Shown here: one piece after another, positions 7,115 to 14,656 of the stretch
Numbering within the stretch: the stretch's first letter is position 1
How the letters are laid out: each line of letters opens with the position of its first letter
From: UBA1422 sp963676385
Lineage (GTDB): Bacteria; Bacillota; Clostridia; Peptostreptococcales; Anaerovoracaceae
Direction: 5' to 3'
Assembly (NCBI GenBank): GCA_963676385.2
Contig: CAXXMM010000012.1
Span: 1-18,049 of the forward strand
Length of the DNA: 18,049 bases
The notes under the pieces: generated by a model
Databases searched by the model: none
Seen by the model: only the letters and a program-made list of their open reading frames with translations
What the model was told of the DNA's origin: nothing
Made by a program: the position numbers and the translations under genes

Positions 7115-7437
7115 CATTATGACAAGTAGACACTAATATGTGCCATAGTATCAAAAAAGATACTTAGTAACAAGGCGAAATTATGATAAAGAATAAAAAA
7201 AGACATGAAAATTGATAGCAAAAATGAAGCCGTTTGCACAAGTAAATGTAAACAGGGTAGAAGTGTGAAATACATACAGAGAAATTGTTCTACTTGAATA
7301 GGAGTTTCTAAAAGTATAAAATCTAACGCAGAGGGTGGATTTAAAGGCATGGGACAATCGAAATTAAATTTGATGAGAGATAAGCCGAGAGAATAGCATT
7401 CCCTCCGCTTTTCGTTTGCTGATAAGGGCTAAGAACA
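7115..7437. other. AT-rich intergenic stretch upstream of the HEPN-like gene
   Basis: About 320 bases with no convincing gene on either strand. A 6-bp hairpin with a six-A loop (AGTATC...GATACT, 7147-7164) is present. A hydrophobic minus-strand frame here lacks a ribosome site. AAGGG at 7424-7428 is the likely ribosome site for the next gene (ATG 7438, 9-base gap). No clear sigma-A promoter pair was found. Confidence 0.4.
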
Positions 7438-9363
7438 ATGGAAAAAATAAGGGTGAAGTTTTATTCTAGTGCAGATCTGAGTAGTGGGATGCATTTAACG
7501 CTTAGTGCCGATGTGCTTGAGAAATTCGATGCTAAACAATCATACGAGGATGTCAACGATATCATTGAATTTCATAATATAAAGAAATATTTTGACAATA
7601 GAATGACCTTAACAACTTGGGATGCTAATGCAACTTTGACATATTCTGAAAAGGTAAGACAATTCCCTAGCATAATTGGTAAGTACATCAAAGCACTTTC
7701 GGAAAAAGATATAAAGGCACTGCTTAAGACAATTGATAAACGATATTTAGATGATTTCTGGGAAATAGTTGAAAATTATGATGCCTTTCAAAAATTGTCC
7801 CCCGGTGGGTTCGCAGAAATATTAGTGGAATATTCTTTCCAAATGAAGTATATACTTCGACATCCTAAAATCGTTAAACTATTCAAAATGGAAATCAAGT
7901 CACAATTGATTAACACACCGGTTTATGCAGAACTACTGGTAGGAAATTATCTAGAAGCACATGATGAACGATGGCATAAATTGTATTTCCAGGACTGCTT
8001 GGATGCAAAAGATAAGGAAACGATAATTATTCAATATATAAATAGCGAAGAACCAAATTTGAATTATCTTGCATTGCTATCCAAATCACAAGATTCAGTT
8101 GACCTGCCCCTTTCAGATGCAGTCATTTTAGCAGCCCAAAAGCGATATAATGTCGAAATCAATAAACACTTCGAAAATGGTGGAGGTTTTAATTGCAATG
8201 TGAGGGTGACTTTTCAAGGTAACCAAGCTGAACCAACGATTGAAAAAACCGAGGGGATGAGTATTTCGGCCAGCTACAGCTCACAATGGATTATGGAAAA
8301 CCTCGACTATCCCACTTTACTGAATAATTTTATATACCTGTTTGATTACGTTGATCGAATGTTCCGCAGCCAATTTGTACATAACGAACGACATTTAGGC
8401 GCGCTTGAGCAGCATCTTGGAGTAAAGGGAAAAAAGGATTATTTTACTGGGGTAGGGTTTAAACAACTTGGAACTCTAAATACACTTCAAATCATGGCAT
8501 ATGATAAAGAATTAGAGCGACAAAATGTTGATTTGCTAAACATCTTTAAGTGGTTTTTTGAAACATATTTACTTCGGGAATTCGGGGTAAATAACTTTGT
8601 GTTTAATGTTCCATCTGAGGGCACAACATACCTTGAAAAATGCAAACTTGTCACTTCAGAAATAGATAGCATCTTAAAGCAGTTTCAACTATATGTTCAG
8701 TATGGGAAAATAGATCATGAACTGTTGCAAATTTCATCAAAGCATCTTCTTGTAAAGGATATTCCATCCTTGATAAAGGACAAGTACCTATATCCAAAAG
8801 GAGAAAGTTTTCAGAAGGCAACTTTTTCATTATTTTCAGATCAAAATTTACTCAGTTATGTAGAAAGAGTTGAAAAGCATTACGAATCATTCTATGACCT
8901 TATCCGTAATGAAAAAATCAAACCGGAGGATTATACATTTCAAAGAACTGATTTAGAAGCGCTAATGAAACTTGGCTATATCGATCTTGATGTAGTTGGA
9001 AACTTAATAGTATCATCCAATAAAGTAATACTTCTCAAAGATCTTTGGGATAATGGTGTTAGCTGTCCATCATATTTATCAGTCTTTACATCAGCAATTG
9101 CAAATATGGTTGCGGGAGATGATGCTTACTATGGGTCTACATTATTCTCTGAACCTGAGCAGGATTATTTAAATTACATTTTGAATAGGTCGGAATTTAG
9201 CAATGGACTAGATTTGAGAAACAAGTATTCACATGGAACCCAACCTAGTGCCAATGATGAAGAGGCCCATCGTCAAAATTATTATATGTTCCTAAAAATA
9301 ATTACTCTGATAATCATAAAAATAAATGAAGAATTCTGTCTGCAAGATAGTCTGGATGGGTAA
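7438..9363 (+). CDS. Large hypothetical protein with C-terminal HEPN-like R-x4-H motif
   Basis: 641 residues beginning MEKIRVKFYSSADLSSG, soluble, with no signal peptide or clear membrane segment. The C-terminal 60 residues contain LRNKYSHG (R594, H599), an R-x4-H motif followed by a helical tail. This is what HEPN-superfamily RNases and DUF4209-like proteins show, so a HEPN-type domain at about 540-635 is inferred. The rest is mostly helical and was not recognised. The gene sits 45 bases before a PD-(D/E)XK nuclease-like gene on the same strand with no terminator between them, so the two form a likely operon. The codon composition is AT-rich compared with the trmB-ecf block, and the locus lies between the tRNA-associated repeats, which suggests horizontal acquisition. 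A defence role is inference from architecture and location. Alternatives are a non-catalytic HEPN scaffold or an antitoxin-type partner. Confidence 0.75.
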   Translation: MEKIRVKFYSSADLSSGMHLTLSADVLEKFDAKQSYEDVNDIIEFHNIKKYFDNRMTLTTWDANATLTYSEKVRQFPSIIGKYIKALSEKDIKALLKTIDKRYLDDFWEIVENYDAFQKLSPGGFAEILVEYSFQMKYILRHPKIVKLFKMEIKSQLINTPVYAELLVGNYLEAHDERWHKLYFQDCLDAKDKETIIIQYINSEEPNLNYLALLSKSQDSVDLPLSDAVILAAQKRYNVEINKHFENGGGFNCNVRVTFQGNQAEPTIEKTEGMSISASYSSQWIMENLDYPTLLNNFIYLFDYVDRMFRSQFVHNERHLGALEQHLGVKGKKDYFTGVGFKQLGTLNTLQIMAYDKELERQNVDLLNIFKWFFETYLLREFGVNNFVFNVPSEGTTYLEKCKLVTSEIDSILKQFQLYVQYGKIDHELLQISSKHLLVKDIPSLIKDKYLYPKGESFQKATFSLFSDQNLLSYVERVEKHYESFYDLIRNEKIKPEDYTFQRTDLEALMKLGYIDLDVVGNLIVSSNKVILLKDLWDNGVSCPSYLSVFTSAIANMVAGDDAYYGSTLFSEPEQDYLNYILNRSEFSNGLDLRNKYSHGTQPSANDEEAHRQNYYMFLKIITLIIIKINEEFCLQDSLDG

Positions 9364-9408
9364 GGACGAACAGAAAAAGCATATCAAAATTGAAAAAGCA
9401 AAGCGGAG

Positions 9409-9963
9409 GTGAATACAATTAAGACTTATGCTAATATGGTTGAACTATTCGAGCAAGCAAACCGGAGATTCTTGGATCAGGAACAAAGTTTGCTTGTGAG
9501 CAATACTTCAGAAAGAACCTTATGTGGGGCACTCATGTTGCACCTAAATGATCTTATTGCACGTGATGAAAGCTTTTCTGGATACCATGTGGATGTGGAA
9601 TATAACCGTAATGATGGCGAAATCAAAACTATTCTCGGGCCCGAAATGCAAATCATAAATATAAATTGCGACCTGATTTTACATAGCAGAGGGGAACATC
9701 CTGAGCAGGACAATCTAATTGCATTGGAAATGAAAAAATCCGAACGACCGTCTTTGGAAAAAGAGAAAGACAAAAACAGGCTGATAGCACTGACCAAAGA
9801 TAGTTTTGACGATATATGGTCCAACGATGGGAAAACTTTCCCTGAGCATGTATGCGGCTATGTTTTAGGAATTTATTATGAAATCAATTATCAGCGGCAT
9901 CACATAGATGTTGAATATTATCGATGCGGGGCAAAATGCAATGAATTTCCAATAACCTTCTAG
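9409..9963 (+). CDS. PD-(D/E)XK nuclease-like protein, partner of the HEPN-like gene
   Basis: Up to 184 residues. The sequence has the order expected of a PD-(D/E)XK fold: a helix with SERTLCGALMLHL (E35), the strand VDVEYNRNDG, then INCDLILHSRG (D88) and NLIALEMKKS (E107-x-K109), followed by helix and strand GYVLGIYYEI. The D-x18-E-x-K spacing is right for a restriction-endonuclease-like active site. The start is uncertain. The frame can begin at GTG 9409, but the only strong ribosome site, GGAGGTGA (9405-9412), covers that codon and would instead serve ATT 9418 (5-base gap); the first ATG, at 9436, is 23 bases away. Small stand-alone proteins of this kind occur beside defence genes, but no named family is assigned. 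It overlaps no neighbour and ends 46 bases before a LuxR-gene promoter. Confidence 0.8.
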   Translation: MNTIKTYANMVELFEQANRRFLDQEQSLLVSNTSERTLCGALMLHLNDLIARDESFSGYHVDVEYNRNDGEIKTILGPEMQIININCDLILHSRGEHPEQDNLIALEMKKSERPSLEKEKDKNRLIALTKDSFDDIWSNDGKTFPEHVCGYVLGIYYEINYQRHHIDVEYYRCGAKCNEFPITF

Positions 9964-10013
9964 GGAGACTGGTAGCCAACAATATCAAACCATAAAAGCA
10001 TACTAAAGTACTA

Positions 10014-10042
10014 TTAATATCGACACCAATTTGTAGTATAAT
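10014..10042 (+). promoter_or_regulatory. Sigma-A-type promoter of the LuxR-family gene
   Basis: TTAATA (10014-10019) and TATAAT (10037-10042) are separated by 17 bases. They lie directly upstream of the inverted repeat at 10044-10062 and of the LuxR gene start. Confidence 0.65.
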
Positions 10043-10043
10043 A

Positions 10044-10062
10044 ACAGCAAATTAAGTGCTGT
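10044..10062. promoter_or_regulatory. Inverted repeat just after the -10, possible operator
   Basis: ACAGCA (10044-10049) and TGCTGT (10057-10062) form a 6-bp inverted repeat with a 7-base spacer, at about +1 to +20 of the predicted promoter. The position suits autorepression by the LuxR-family protein or binding of another dimeric regulator. Only position and symmetry support this. Confidence 0.35.
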
Positions 10063-10084
10063 CACACTGAGGCGAGGTGAGACT

Positions 10085-10849
10085 ATGAATAAAATTATAC
10101 TTTCACAAAACGATTGGTACAAAATTAGTGAGATTATATACAAATTAAATTCCATTCCTGATATAAGCCAGGCTGCTCAGCAGTTTCTTGTTGATATTAA
10201 CTCGCTCATCCCATATGATAAAGCAACGATTATTTTTTATCACCTAAAGAATAGTGCATATGAGGTTGACGAATTCCTTGAAAGAGGTGCTGAGAATAAC
10301 GAGGTCAAAAATTATATGGAATATTATTGCCATTTGGATGATGTTCTAAATCATTTGATTCCAACCGGGGCTCGAACCATTAAGAGCAGTGATGTGTTTC
10401 GGGAAACGAAACGTGAAACTACAGAGTACTTCTGTGACTACGTTGTTCCTTCCCATACCTATCTTTCACTTGATACAAACTTCTGTTGGCATAAAAGAAA
10501 TAAAATGATTAGCTTTGGGTCTATTGATATGTTTCGAGATAAAGGCTCAAAAGACTTTTCAGAGCGTGAAGTGCAGATATGCAACATTATTCAGCCTCAT
10601 TTTGAGACGAAGGTCGCGCACTTCATTTCTTCAGAAGATGATACGATAGCAGATTTGTTTGAAGGGTTTCATCTTAGTAGATGTGAAACTGAGGTGGCAA
10701 AGTTGTTGCTGAATGGAGCGACAAATGGAGAGATTTCAAAGTCATTATTTATAAGCTTATCCACTGTTAAAAAACATGTCTCGAATATATTTGACAAAAC
10801 AAACTCCATATCAAGAATCGATTTTATTTATAAAAATTCTCTGAAATAG
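10085..10849 (+). CDS. LuxR-family transcriptional regulator
   Basis: 254 residues. The C-terminal 60 residues are a LuxR/FixJ helix-turn-helix: SRCETEVAKLLLNGATNGEI followed by SKSLFISLSTVKKHVSNIFDK. The N-terminal 180 residues resemble a GAF-like sensing domain (helix, then DKATIIFYHLKNS, then FSEREVQICNIIQPHFE, a segment often seen before LuxR HTHs). There is no receiver-domain aspartate pattern, so it is probably a ligand-sensing regulator and not a two-component response regulator. The start ATG 10085 has a clear GAGGTGA (10074-10080). A terminator follows, so it is transcribed alone, ahead of the nitrilase and MATE genes on the same strand, which are its likely targets. Confidence 0.88.
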   Translation: MNKIILSQNDWYKISEIIYKLNSIPDISQAAQQFLVDINSLIPYDKATIIFYHLKNSAYEVDEFLERGAENNEVKNYMEYYCHLDDVLNHLIPTGARTIKSSDVFRETKRETTEYFCDYVVPSHTYLSLDTNFCWHKRNKMISFGSIDMFRDKGSKDFSEREVQICNIIQPHFETKVAHFISSEDDTIADLFEGFHLSRCETEVAKLLLNGATNGEISKSLFISLSTVKKHVSNIFDKTNSISRIDFIYKNSLK

Positions 10850-10874
10850 TTTCGGATGAAATTCCACATAATAC

Positions 10875-10911
10875 AAAAACTCTTCCACTTGGAAACATTG
10901 GGAGAGTTTTT
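10875..10911 (+). terminator. Rho-independent terminator after the LuxR gene
   Basis: AAAAACTCTTCC (10875-10886) pairs with GGGAGAGTTTTT (10900-10911), 12 bp with one G-T pair and a 13-base loop, starting 26 bases after the LuxR stop. The T run ends the stem. The A-rich 5' arm makes it potentially bidirectional. Confidence 0.75.
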
Positions 10912-10975
10912 GGTTTGTACAAAAGTATACCCGAGACCCATAGTAAATATTATTGCAGTTGTTATACTCCAATTG

Positions 10976-10987
10976 TAAGAGCTCTTA
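10976..10987. promoter_or_regulatory. 12-bp perfect palindrome before the nitrilase gene
   Basis: TAAGAGCTCTTA is a perfect palindrome, 8 bases after a TATACT (10963-10968, possible -10) and just before the ribosome site GAAAGGA (10989-10995) of the gene at 11003. The location suits a dimeric-regulator operator. No -35 is convincing, in keeping with activator dependence; this is inference. Confidence 0.35.
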
Positions 10988-11002
10988 AGAAAGGAAATCA
11001 TA

Positions 11003-11800
11003 ATGAAGAATAAAGAAATAGTTGTTTGCTCAGTTCAAACTGTTCCCCAGTATGGTAATGCGAAAAACCTTGAACGTATTGACACGATAATGGAGAAGGC
11101 ATCAAATCAAAATGCTGATATCATTGTGTTCCCGGAAATGTTTCTTTCCGGATATGTAACTGAAGATTTTGAGAAATTTTCCGAAACACTCCAAGGAGTC
11201 AATATTTGTAATTTGGCAAAATTGGCGCGTAAGTACAATATGTTAACAGTATGTGGGTTTTTAGAAAAAGAGGGAACCACGCTACCATTTAACAGTGCTT
11301 GTATTATTGATTCAGACGGAACAATCTTAGGATCATATAGAAAAACCCACCTTTTTGCCGATGAGGAGGGAACGTTCAGCCGAGGTGAAACAATTAAAGC
11401 ATTTGATACATCTTTTGGGAGAATCGGCATCATGATATGCTATGATACGGAGTTCCCTGAAGTTGCCCGTTTATTGGCAATTGATGGGGCTGAACTGATC
11501 TTGATGCCTGGAGCGAATATGTTCCCGTATGAAGAATACCATGCCACTTTGCTCAGAGCTAGAGCAATGGAAAATTCTGTATTCGTAGCATCGGCTAATT
11601 TCATTGGCCGGGATGAAAAATATGAGTTTTGTGGTAGAAGTGTAATTGTTGACCCAAACGGCCAATATTTGAGTTATGGTTCGACCGACAAGGAAGAATT
11701 ACTAATTGCAAAAATTAAACTAAGCGAGGCACACTCTGAAGATGATAATGTGAATTACCTTCTCCATAGGCGCAAAGATTTGTATCAACCTTTGCTTTAG
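11003..11800 (+). CDS. Nitrilase-superfamily carbon-nitrogen hydrolase
   Basis: A 265-residue cytosolic amidase-type enzyme with the Glu-Lys-Cys triad in place: E45 in FPEMFLSGY, K114 in YRKTHLF, and C146 in IMICYDTEFPE. Additional family features are RARAMENSVFVASAN and the C-terminal FCGRSVIVDPNG. Proteins of this length are usually omega-amidase, carbamoylputrescine- or beta-ureidopropionase-like, or unspecified C-N hydrolases; the substrate cannot be read from sequence. The start ATG 11003 has GAAAGGA 7 bases upstream. It lies 46 bases before a MATE exporter and after a LuxR regulator, which suggests a regulated amide-processing and export unit. Confidence 0.92.
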   Translation: MKNKEIVVCSVQTVPQYGNAKNLERIDTIMEKASNQNADIIVFPEMFLSGYVTEDFEKFSETLQGVNICNLAKLARKYNMLTVCGFLEKEGTTLPFNSACIIDSDGTILGSYRKTHLFADEEGTFSRGETIKAFDTSFGRIGIMICYDTEFPEVARLLAIDGAELILMPGANMFPYEEYHATLLRARAMENSVFVASANFIGRDEKYEFCGRSVIVDPNGQYLSYGSTDKEELLIAKIKLSEAHSEDDNVNYLLHRRKDLYQPLL

Positions 11801-11846
11801 GTTTAATCAATAAAAATATATTATAATGAAATAAGGAGGAAAAAAG

Positions 11847-13235
11847 ATGCAAGATATGAATAGTGGCATTCAGACACAGCCGGATAGTGAATTTAGAACC
11901 ATGTCCATGACTCCGCTGTTTTGGAAATATACACTTTCCGCACTGGCTGGATTTGCCTTGGTAGGAGTTTCAGTGGTTGCTGATGGTTTTTTTGTCGGCA
12001 ATGGCGTTGGCGCTGAAGGACTGGCCACAATCGGCGTAATTGTTCCGTTTTGGGTAATCACTGTAGCATTAACAGGACTTTTTGGCATTGGTGGTTCAAC
12101 AATAGCGGCAATTAAATTAGGCAATGGTGACACTGATGGGGCCCGAAAAGTTTATGGTTCAACGGTTGCTTTTGCTTTGTATTTAAGCGTCATATTGTCG
12201 ACAATAATAATGATAAATTTAAAAAATGTTTTGGCTGGATTAGGTGCGACAGATGAAATCATGCCATTTGCTTTGACATATGCAGTTCCATTCATCATTG
12301 GAGCCCCTAGCTGTGTGGTTGGTGGGATTGCCTATTATTTTGGACGCGTGGATGAAAGACCGATTGCTTCGGCAATCGCCTATATGGTTCCCTCAATAAT
12401 ATGCATGGGGTCTGAATATTACATGATTTTTGTTGCCAAAATAGGAATTGCAGGGTCGGCGATATCATGGATTCTATGCGCTGGGTTGTGCATTCTGCTA
12501 ATTCCGTATTTCCATATCGTTAAAGCAACATTTAGACTAAAAGGAATTGATTTTATAAAAATAGATTTCAAAATTGTATTCGAATCTGCCAAAATAGGAT
12601 TCACATATTTTGCAATACAGGTATGCACGACAATAGCTACGATTATCATCAATAATCAAATTATTGTATATCATGGGGGTGCAATGAAAGTAGCTGCATT
12701 TGGAATCATTAATGCTTACATTGCTTATATTCTCACCCTGATTTCGACTGCTGCAATTGGTGGACTACAACCTGTAGCTAGCTATAACACGGGAGCGAAA
12801 TTATTCAATAGAGTAGCTGAATTATTAAAGATTAGTTCCATACAGACAACAATTCTTCTGGTTGCAATGGTGGGAACTGTATTTGCCTTTGCCGAACCAA
12901 TCATTAGGTTTTTCGCAGGACCTAATCCGGAGTTAATTGCTGCAACAAAAGGAATTATGTTTATATTTCTCTTGCTCTATGCATTAGGTAACCTTTCACA
13001 GCTTGCAGCGGGTTACTTCATGGCTGTTGAGCGAAACGGACTTGCAGTCTTGAATGGAATGACCAGGGTAATTATATTTTCGGCACCACTATTTTATATT
13101 TTGCCTCACTTTATTGGAATCAAAGGAATATGGATTGCGCAACCAATAGCTGATGCAATGGCGTTCATTGTAGCAGTCATATTCATTGTCAGAGAATACA
13201 AACGTCTAAAAACGATTGGAGATATGAAGAAATAA
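11847..13235 (+). CDS. MATE-family efflux transporter
   Basis: 462 residues with about 12 hydrophobic segments, typical of multi-antimicrobial-extrusion (MATE) Na+/H+-coupled exporters. The N-terminal half has VSVVADGFFVGNGVGAEGLA followed by LTGLFGIGGSTIAAIKLGNGD, the family pattern of helices 1-2; the repeat in the second half shows ISTAAIGGLQPVASYNTGAK. An excellent ribosome site AAGGAGGA (11833-11840) lies 6 bases before ATG 11847. A TATAAT at 11822-11827 could be an internal promoter but has no good -35. It is probably co-transcribed with the nitrilase gene, and its terminator is at 13312. Substrate unknown; the hydrolase partner suggests a small nitrogenous compound. Confidence 0.92.
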   Translation: MQDMNSGIQTQPDSEFRTMSMTPLFWKYTLSALAGFALVGVSVVADGFFVGNGVGAEGLATIGVIVPFWVITVALTGLFGIGGSTIAAIKLGNGDTDGARKVYGSTVAFALYLSVILSTIIMINLKNVLAGLGATDEIMPFALTYAVPFIIGAPSCVVGGIAYYFGRVDERPIASAIAYMVPSIICMGSEYYMIFVAKIGIAGSAISWILCAGLCILLIPYFHIVKATFRLKGIDFIKIDFKIVFESAKIGFTYFAIQVCTTIATIIINNQIIVYHGGAMKVAAFGIINAYIAYILTLISTAAIGGLQPVASYNTGAKLFNRVAELLKISSIQTTILLVAMVGTVFAFAEPIIRFFAGPNPELIAATKGIMFIFLLLYALGNLSQLAAGYFMAVERNGLAVLNGMTRVIIFSAPLFYILPHFIGIKGIWIAQPIADAMAFIVAVIFIVREYKRLKTIGDMKK

Positions 13236-13311
13236 CAGTAGATAATTTGAATAACAAGAAAACATCTTTAACATCTTTGGACTGTAATATTTAACCTTTT
13301 GCATTCATTAC

Positions 13312-13344
13312 AAAAGCGTTCTCCACGTGGGGACGCTTTTCGTT
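13312..13344 (+). terminator. Rho-independent terminator after the MATE gene
   Basis: AAAAGCGT (13312-13319) pairs with ACGCTTTT (13333-13340), extended inward by further pairs with G-T wobble around CACGT. It ends the LuxR-nitrilase-MATE cassette 76 bases after the stop. Confidence 0.78.
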
Positions 13345-13356
13345 ATCAAAGCAAAG

Positions 13357-13453
13357 GCGAGAGGAATTGAACCCGAGCAGGGAGTGGGGCAAGGCAATTG
13401 AAGTGGGCGTCGTAGCCCAGCAGATGCGAAATTTAAATCTGACCAAGTTAACT
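13357..13453. repeat. Second, diverged copy of the tRNA-tail-associated repeat
   Basis: This stretch starts with an inverted tRNA T-arm/acceptor-like sequence (GAGAGGAATTGAACCCG), directly joined to GAGCAGGGAGTGGGG at 13375, then AGCAGATGCGAAAT and GACCAAGTT. The same order occurs at 6493-6510 and 6551-6628, with about 40 extra bases including a hairpin in the first copy. The tRNA-like part here is not from tRNA-Gly(CCC), so each copy seems to carry the tail of a different tRNA. No matching right-hand inverted end was found. A 70-codon frame through it is considered spurious. Confidence 0.6.
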
Positions 13454-13663
13454 GGTGTGTACCAGCGACTCTTTCAGTTATATAGGGAATATCAACTTGA
13501 GCCATTGGAATGCTACAGGTTCAATGGCTGCAATGGGCGGGATGTTTGCAATTTTGTGAGGCAGTGCAGGCATTCATAAGGAATAAGGGTAACAAATCTC
13601 AATGTCCTTGCTGATTTCCCTGTCAAAGGGTACACATAAAAACTATGGTGAAAGGCATTTCTG
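13454..13663. other. Gene-free stretch between repeat copy and membrane-protein gene
   Basis: About 210 bases with no supported gene. Only a repeat-derived frame crosses it. No clear terminator for the minus-strand gene ending at 13664 was found. Confidence 0.4.
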
Positions 13664-14332
13664 TTAATAGCAGTCAAATTCCTTCTTCTTTTTTTGGGCA
13701 AACCTTGCAAGAAGGTGGTCAACGCCGTAATAGAGGTACCCTAGCGCAACAAAGGCGGCGACAAGGACAATGACTGTCAAAGCAACTGTGCCAGCTCCCA
13801 ACGCATCAACATCAATAAAAGGATATGGATAGCGGCTGCCGTTACCAAGATCACCATTAATCTGGGCAGCGATCATGGAATAAGCAAAATAAATAAGCGG
13901 TGCGCAAATCCAAATAACAGGAGATCGCTTTGTGATTTGCCCCTTCTCGTCAAAAATCACCCAATCCAGTATCGTCATGATGGGGACAACCTGATGCAAA
14001 AGGATTAGAGCTATGCCCATTGTGCCGTTCATAGTAAAATCATGGAGCATCCACTGCGCTATCAGCATCGTCACTGTAATGCTCATCGTCACAATCCCCT
14101 TGAATAATGGACAGAAAGTCATATTTTTCAACGTTCCTACTGTTAGCACCCAGATTACGGCACAGCTGAAATATATCACACAGGCCAGATTGCTCAGGTT
14201 CGTGAAGTACGTAAACATGCTCCAGTTCGGGCTTTGAGTGAAAAGCCCAAACTGGAGCTGGATACCAACAATACCGAAAACCGCGATGGATAACTTAAAA
14301 ACTGCGGACATATATTTGTTTTTTATGTACAT
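13664..14332 (-). CDS. Pr6Pr-family integral membrane protein
   Basis: 222 residues with about six hydrophobic segments. The pattern YFTNLSNLACVIYF near residues 40-55, then HQVVPIMTILDWVIFD, APLIYFAYSMI, and RYPYPFIDVDALG matches Pr6Pr-type six-helix membrane proteins, whose function is not established. The C terminus is basic (AQKKKKEFDCY). The ATG at 14330-14332 (minus) is preceded by AAAGGGA at a good distance; a second in-frame ATG lies at codon 8. Its GC content looks higher than that of the island genes, closer to the housekeeping block. It is transcribed away from the Cys-rich gene to its right. Confidence 0.85.
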   Translation of the reverse strand: MYIKNKYMSAVFKLSIAVFGIVGIQLQFGLFTQSPNWSMFTYFTNLSNLACVIYFSCAVIWVLTVGTLKNMTFCPLFKGIVTMSITVTMLIAQWMLHDFTMNGTMGIALILLHQVVPIMTILDWVIFDEKGQITKRSPVIWICAPLIYFAYSMIAAQINGDLGNGSRYPYPFIDVDALGAGTVALTVIVLVAAFVALGYLYYGVDHLLARFAQKKKKEFDCY

Positions 14333-14656
14333 CGGTTATTTCCCTTTCTGCGTATGGGTAATACCATCAAGATATTTGGAAACTAAAACAAATATGGATG
14401 TGACAATTAACATTCATAAGTGGTGTAATTATTTTATAAAAAGAACCTGAAATAAGCCTGATGCATGGCGCTCTTCCCAATATACATACTTCAATCAAAA
14501 AATACAGGTTAATCCCCAAAAGAATACAGGTAATCCTGTATTCTTTTTTTCACCCCACATGGGTATGATGAACATAGATGAATCCGCCTATTAATTAGAT
14601 TAGTGAAGTTGGATCCTATTGAAAAAAACGGAAACTGATATGGGAAGGTGATGAAT
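14333..14656. other. Intergenic region between divergent genes
   Basis: About 320 bases without a supported gene. It holds the minus-strand ribosome site near 14339-14345, the orphan terminator at 14501-14551, and the ribosome site AAGGTGA (14645-14651) of the next gene. No confident promoter hexamers were identified. Confidence 0.45.
14501..14551 (+). terminator. Orphan terminator with tandem repeat (possible attenuator)
   Basis: AGAATACAGG (14521-14530) pairs perfectly with CCTGTATTCT (14535-14544) around a 4-base loop and is followed by at least six T, a textbook rho-independent terminator. No + strand gene precedes it, the left neighbour being on the minus strand. A near-copy of its 5' arm, AATACAGGTTAATCC (14501-14515), lies just upstream and could pair with the same 3' arm, forming an alternative hairpin. 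It sits about 105 bases before the Cys-rich gene. It could be an attenuator of that gene or the end of an unannotated small RNA arising in 14350-14500. Confidence 0.7.

Noticed and set aside
7117..7350. Hydrophobic 77-codon minus-strand ORF
   Set aside because: No ribosome site before its ATG; the hydrophobic composition follows from AT-rich complement sequence.
6440..13450. Complete prophage, integrative element or CRISPR locus
   Set aside because: No integrase, transposase, phage structural, replication or cas genes and no regularly spaced repeats; only att-like repeats and accessory genes.
13367..13579. 70-codon + strand ORF
   Set aside because: Its N-terminal half is simply the dispersed repeat; there is no ribosome site and no support beyond openness.
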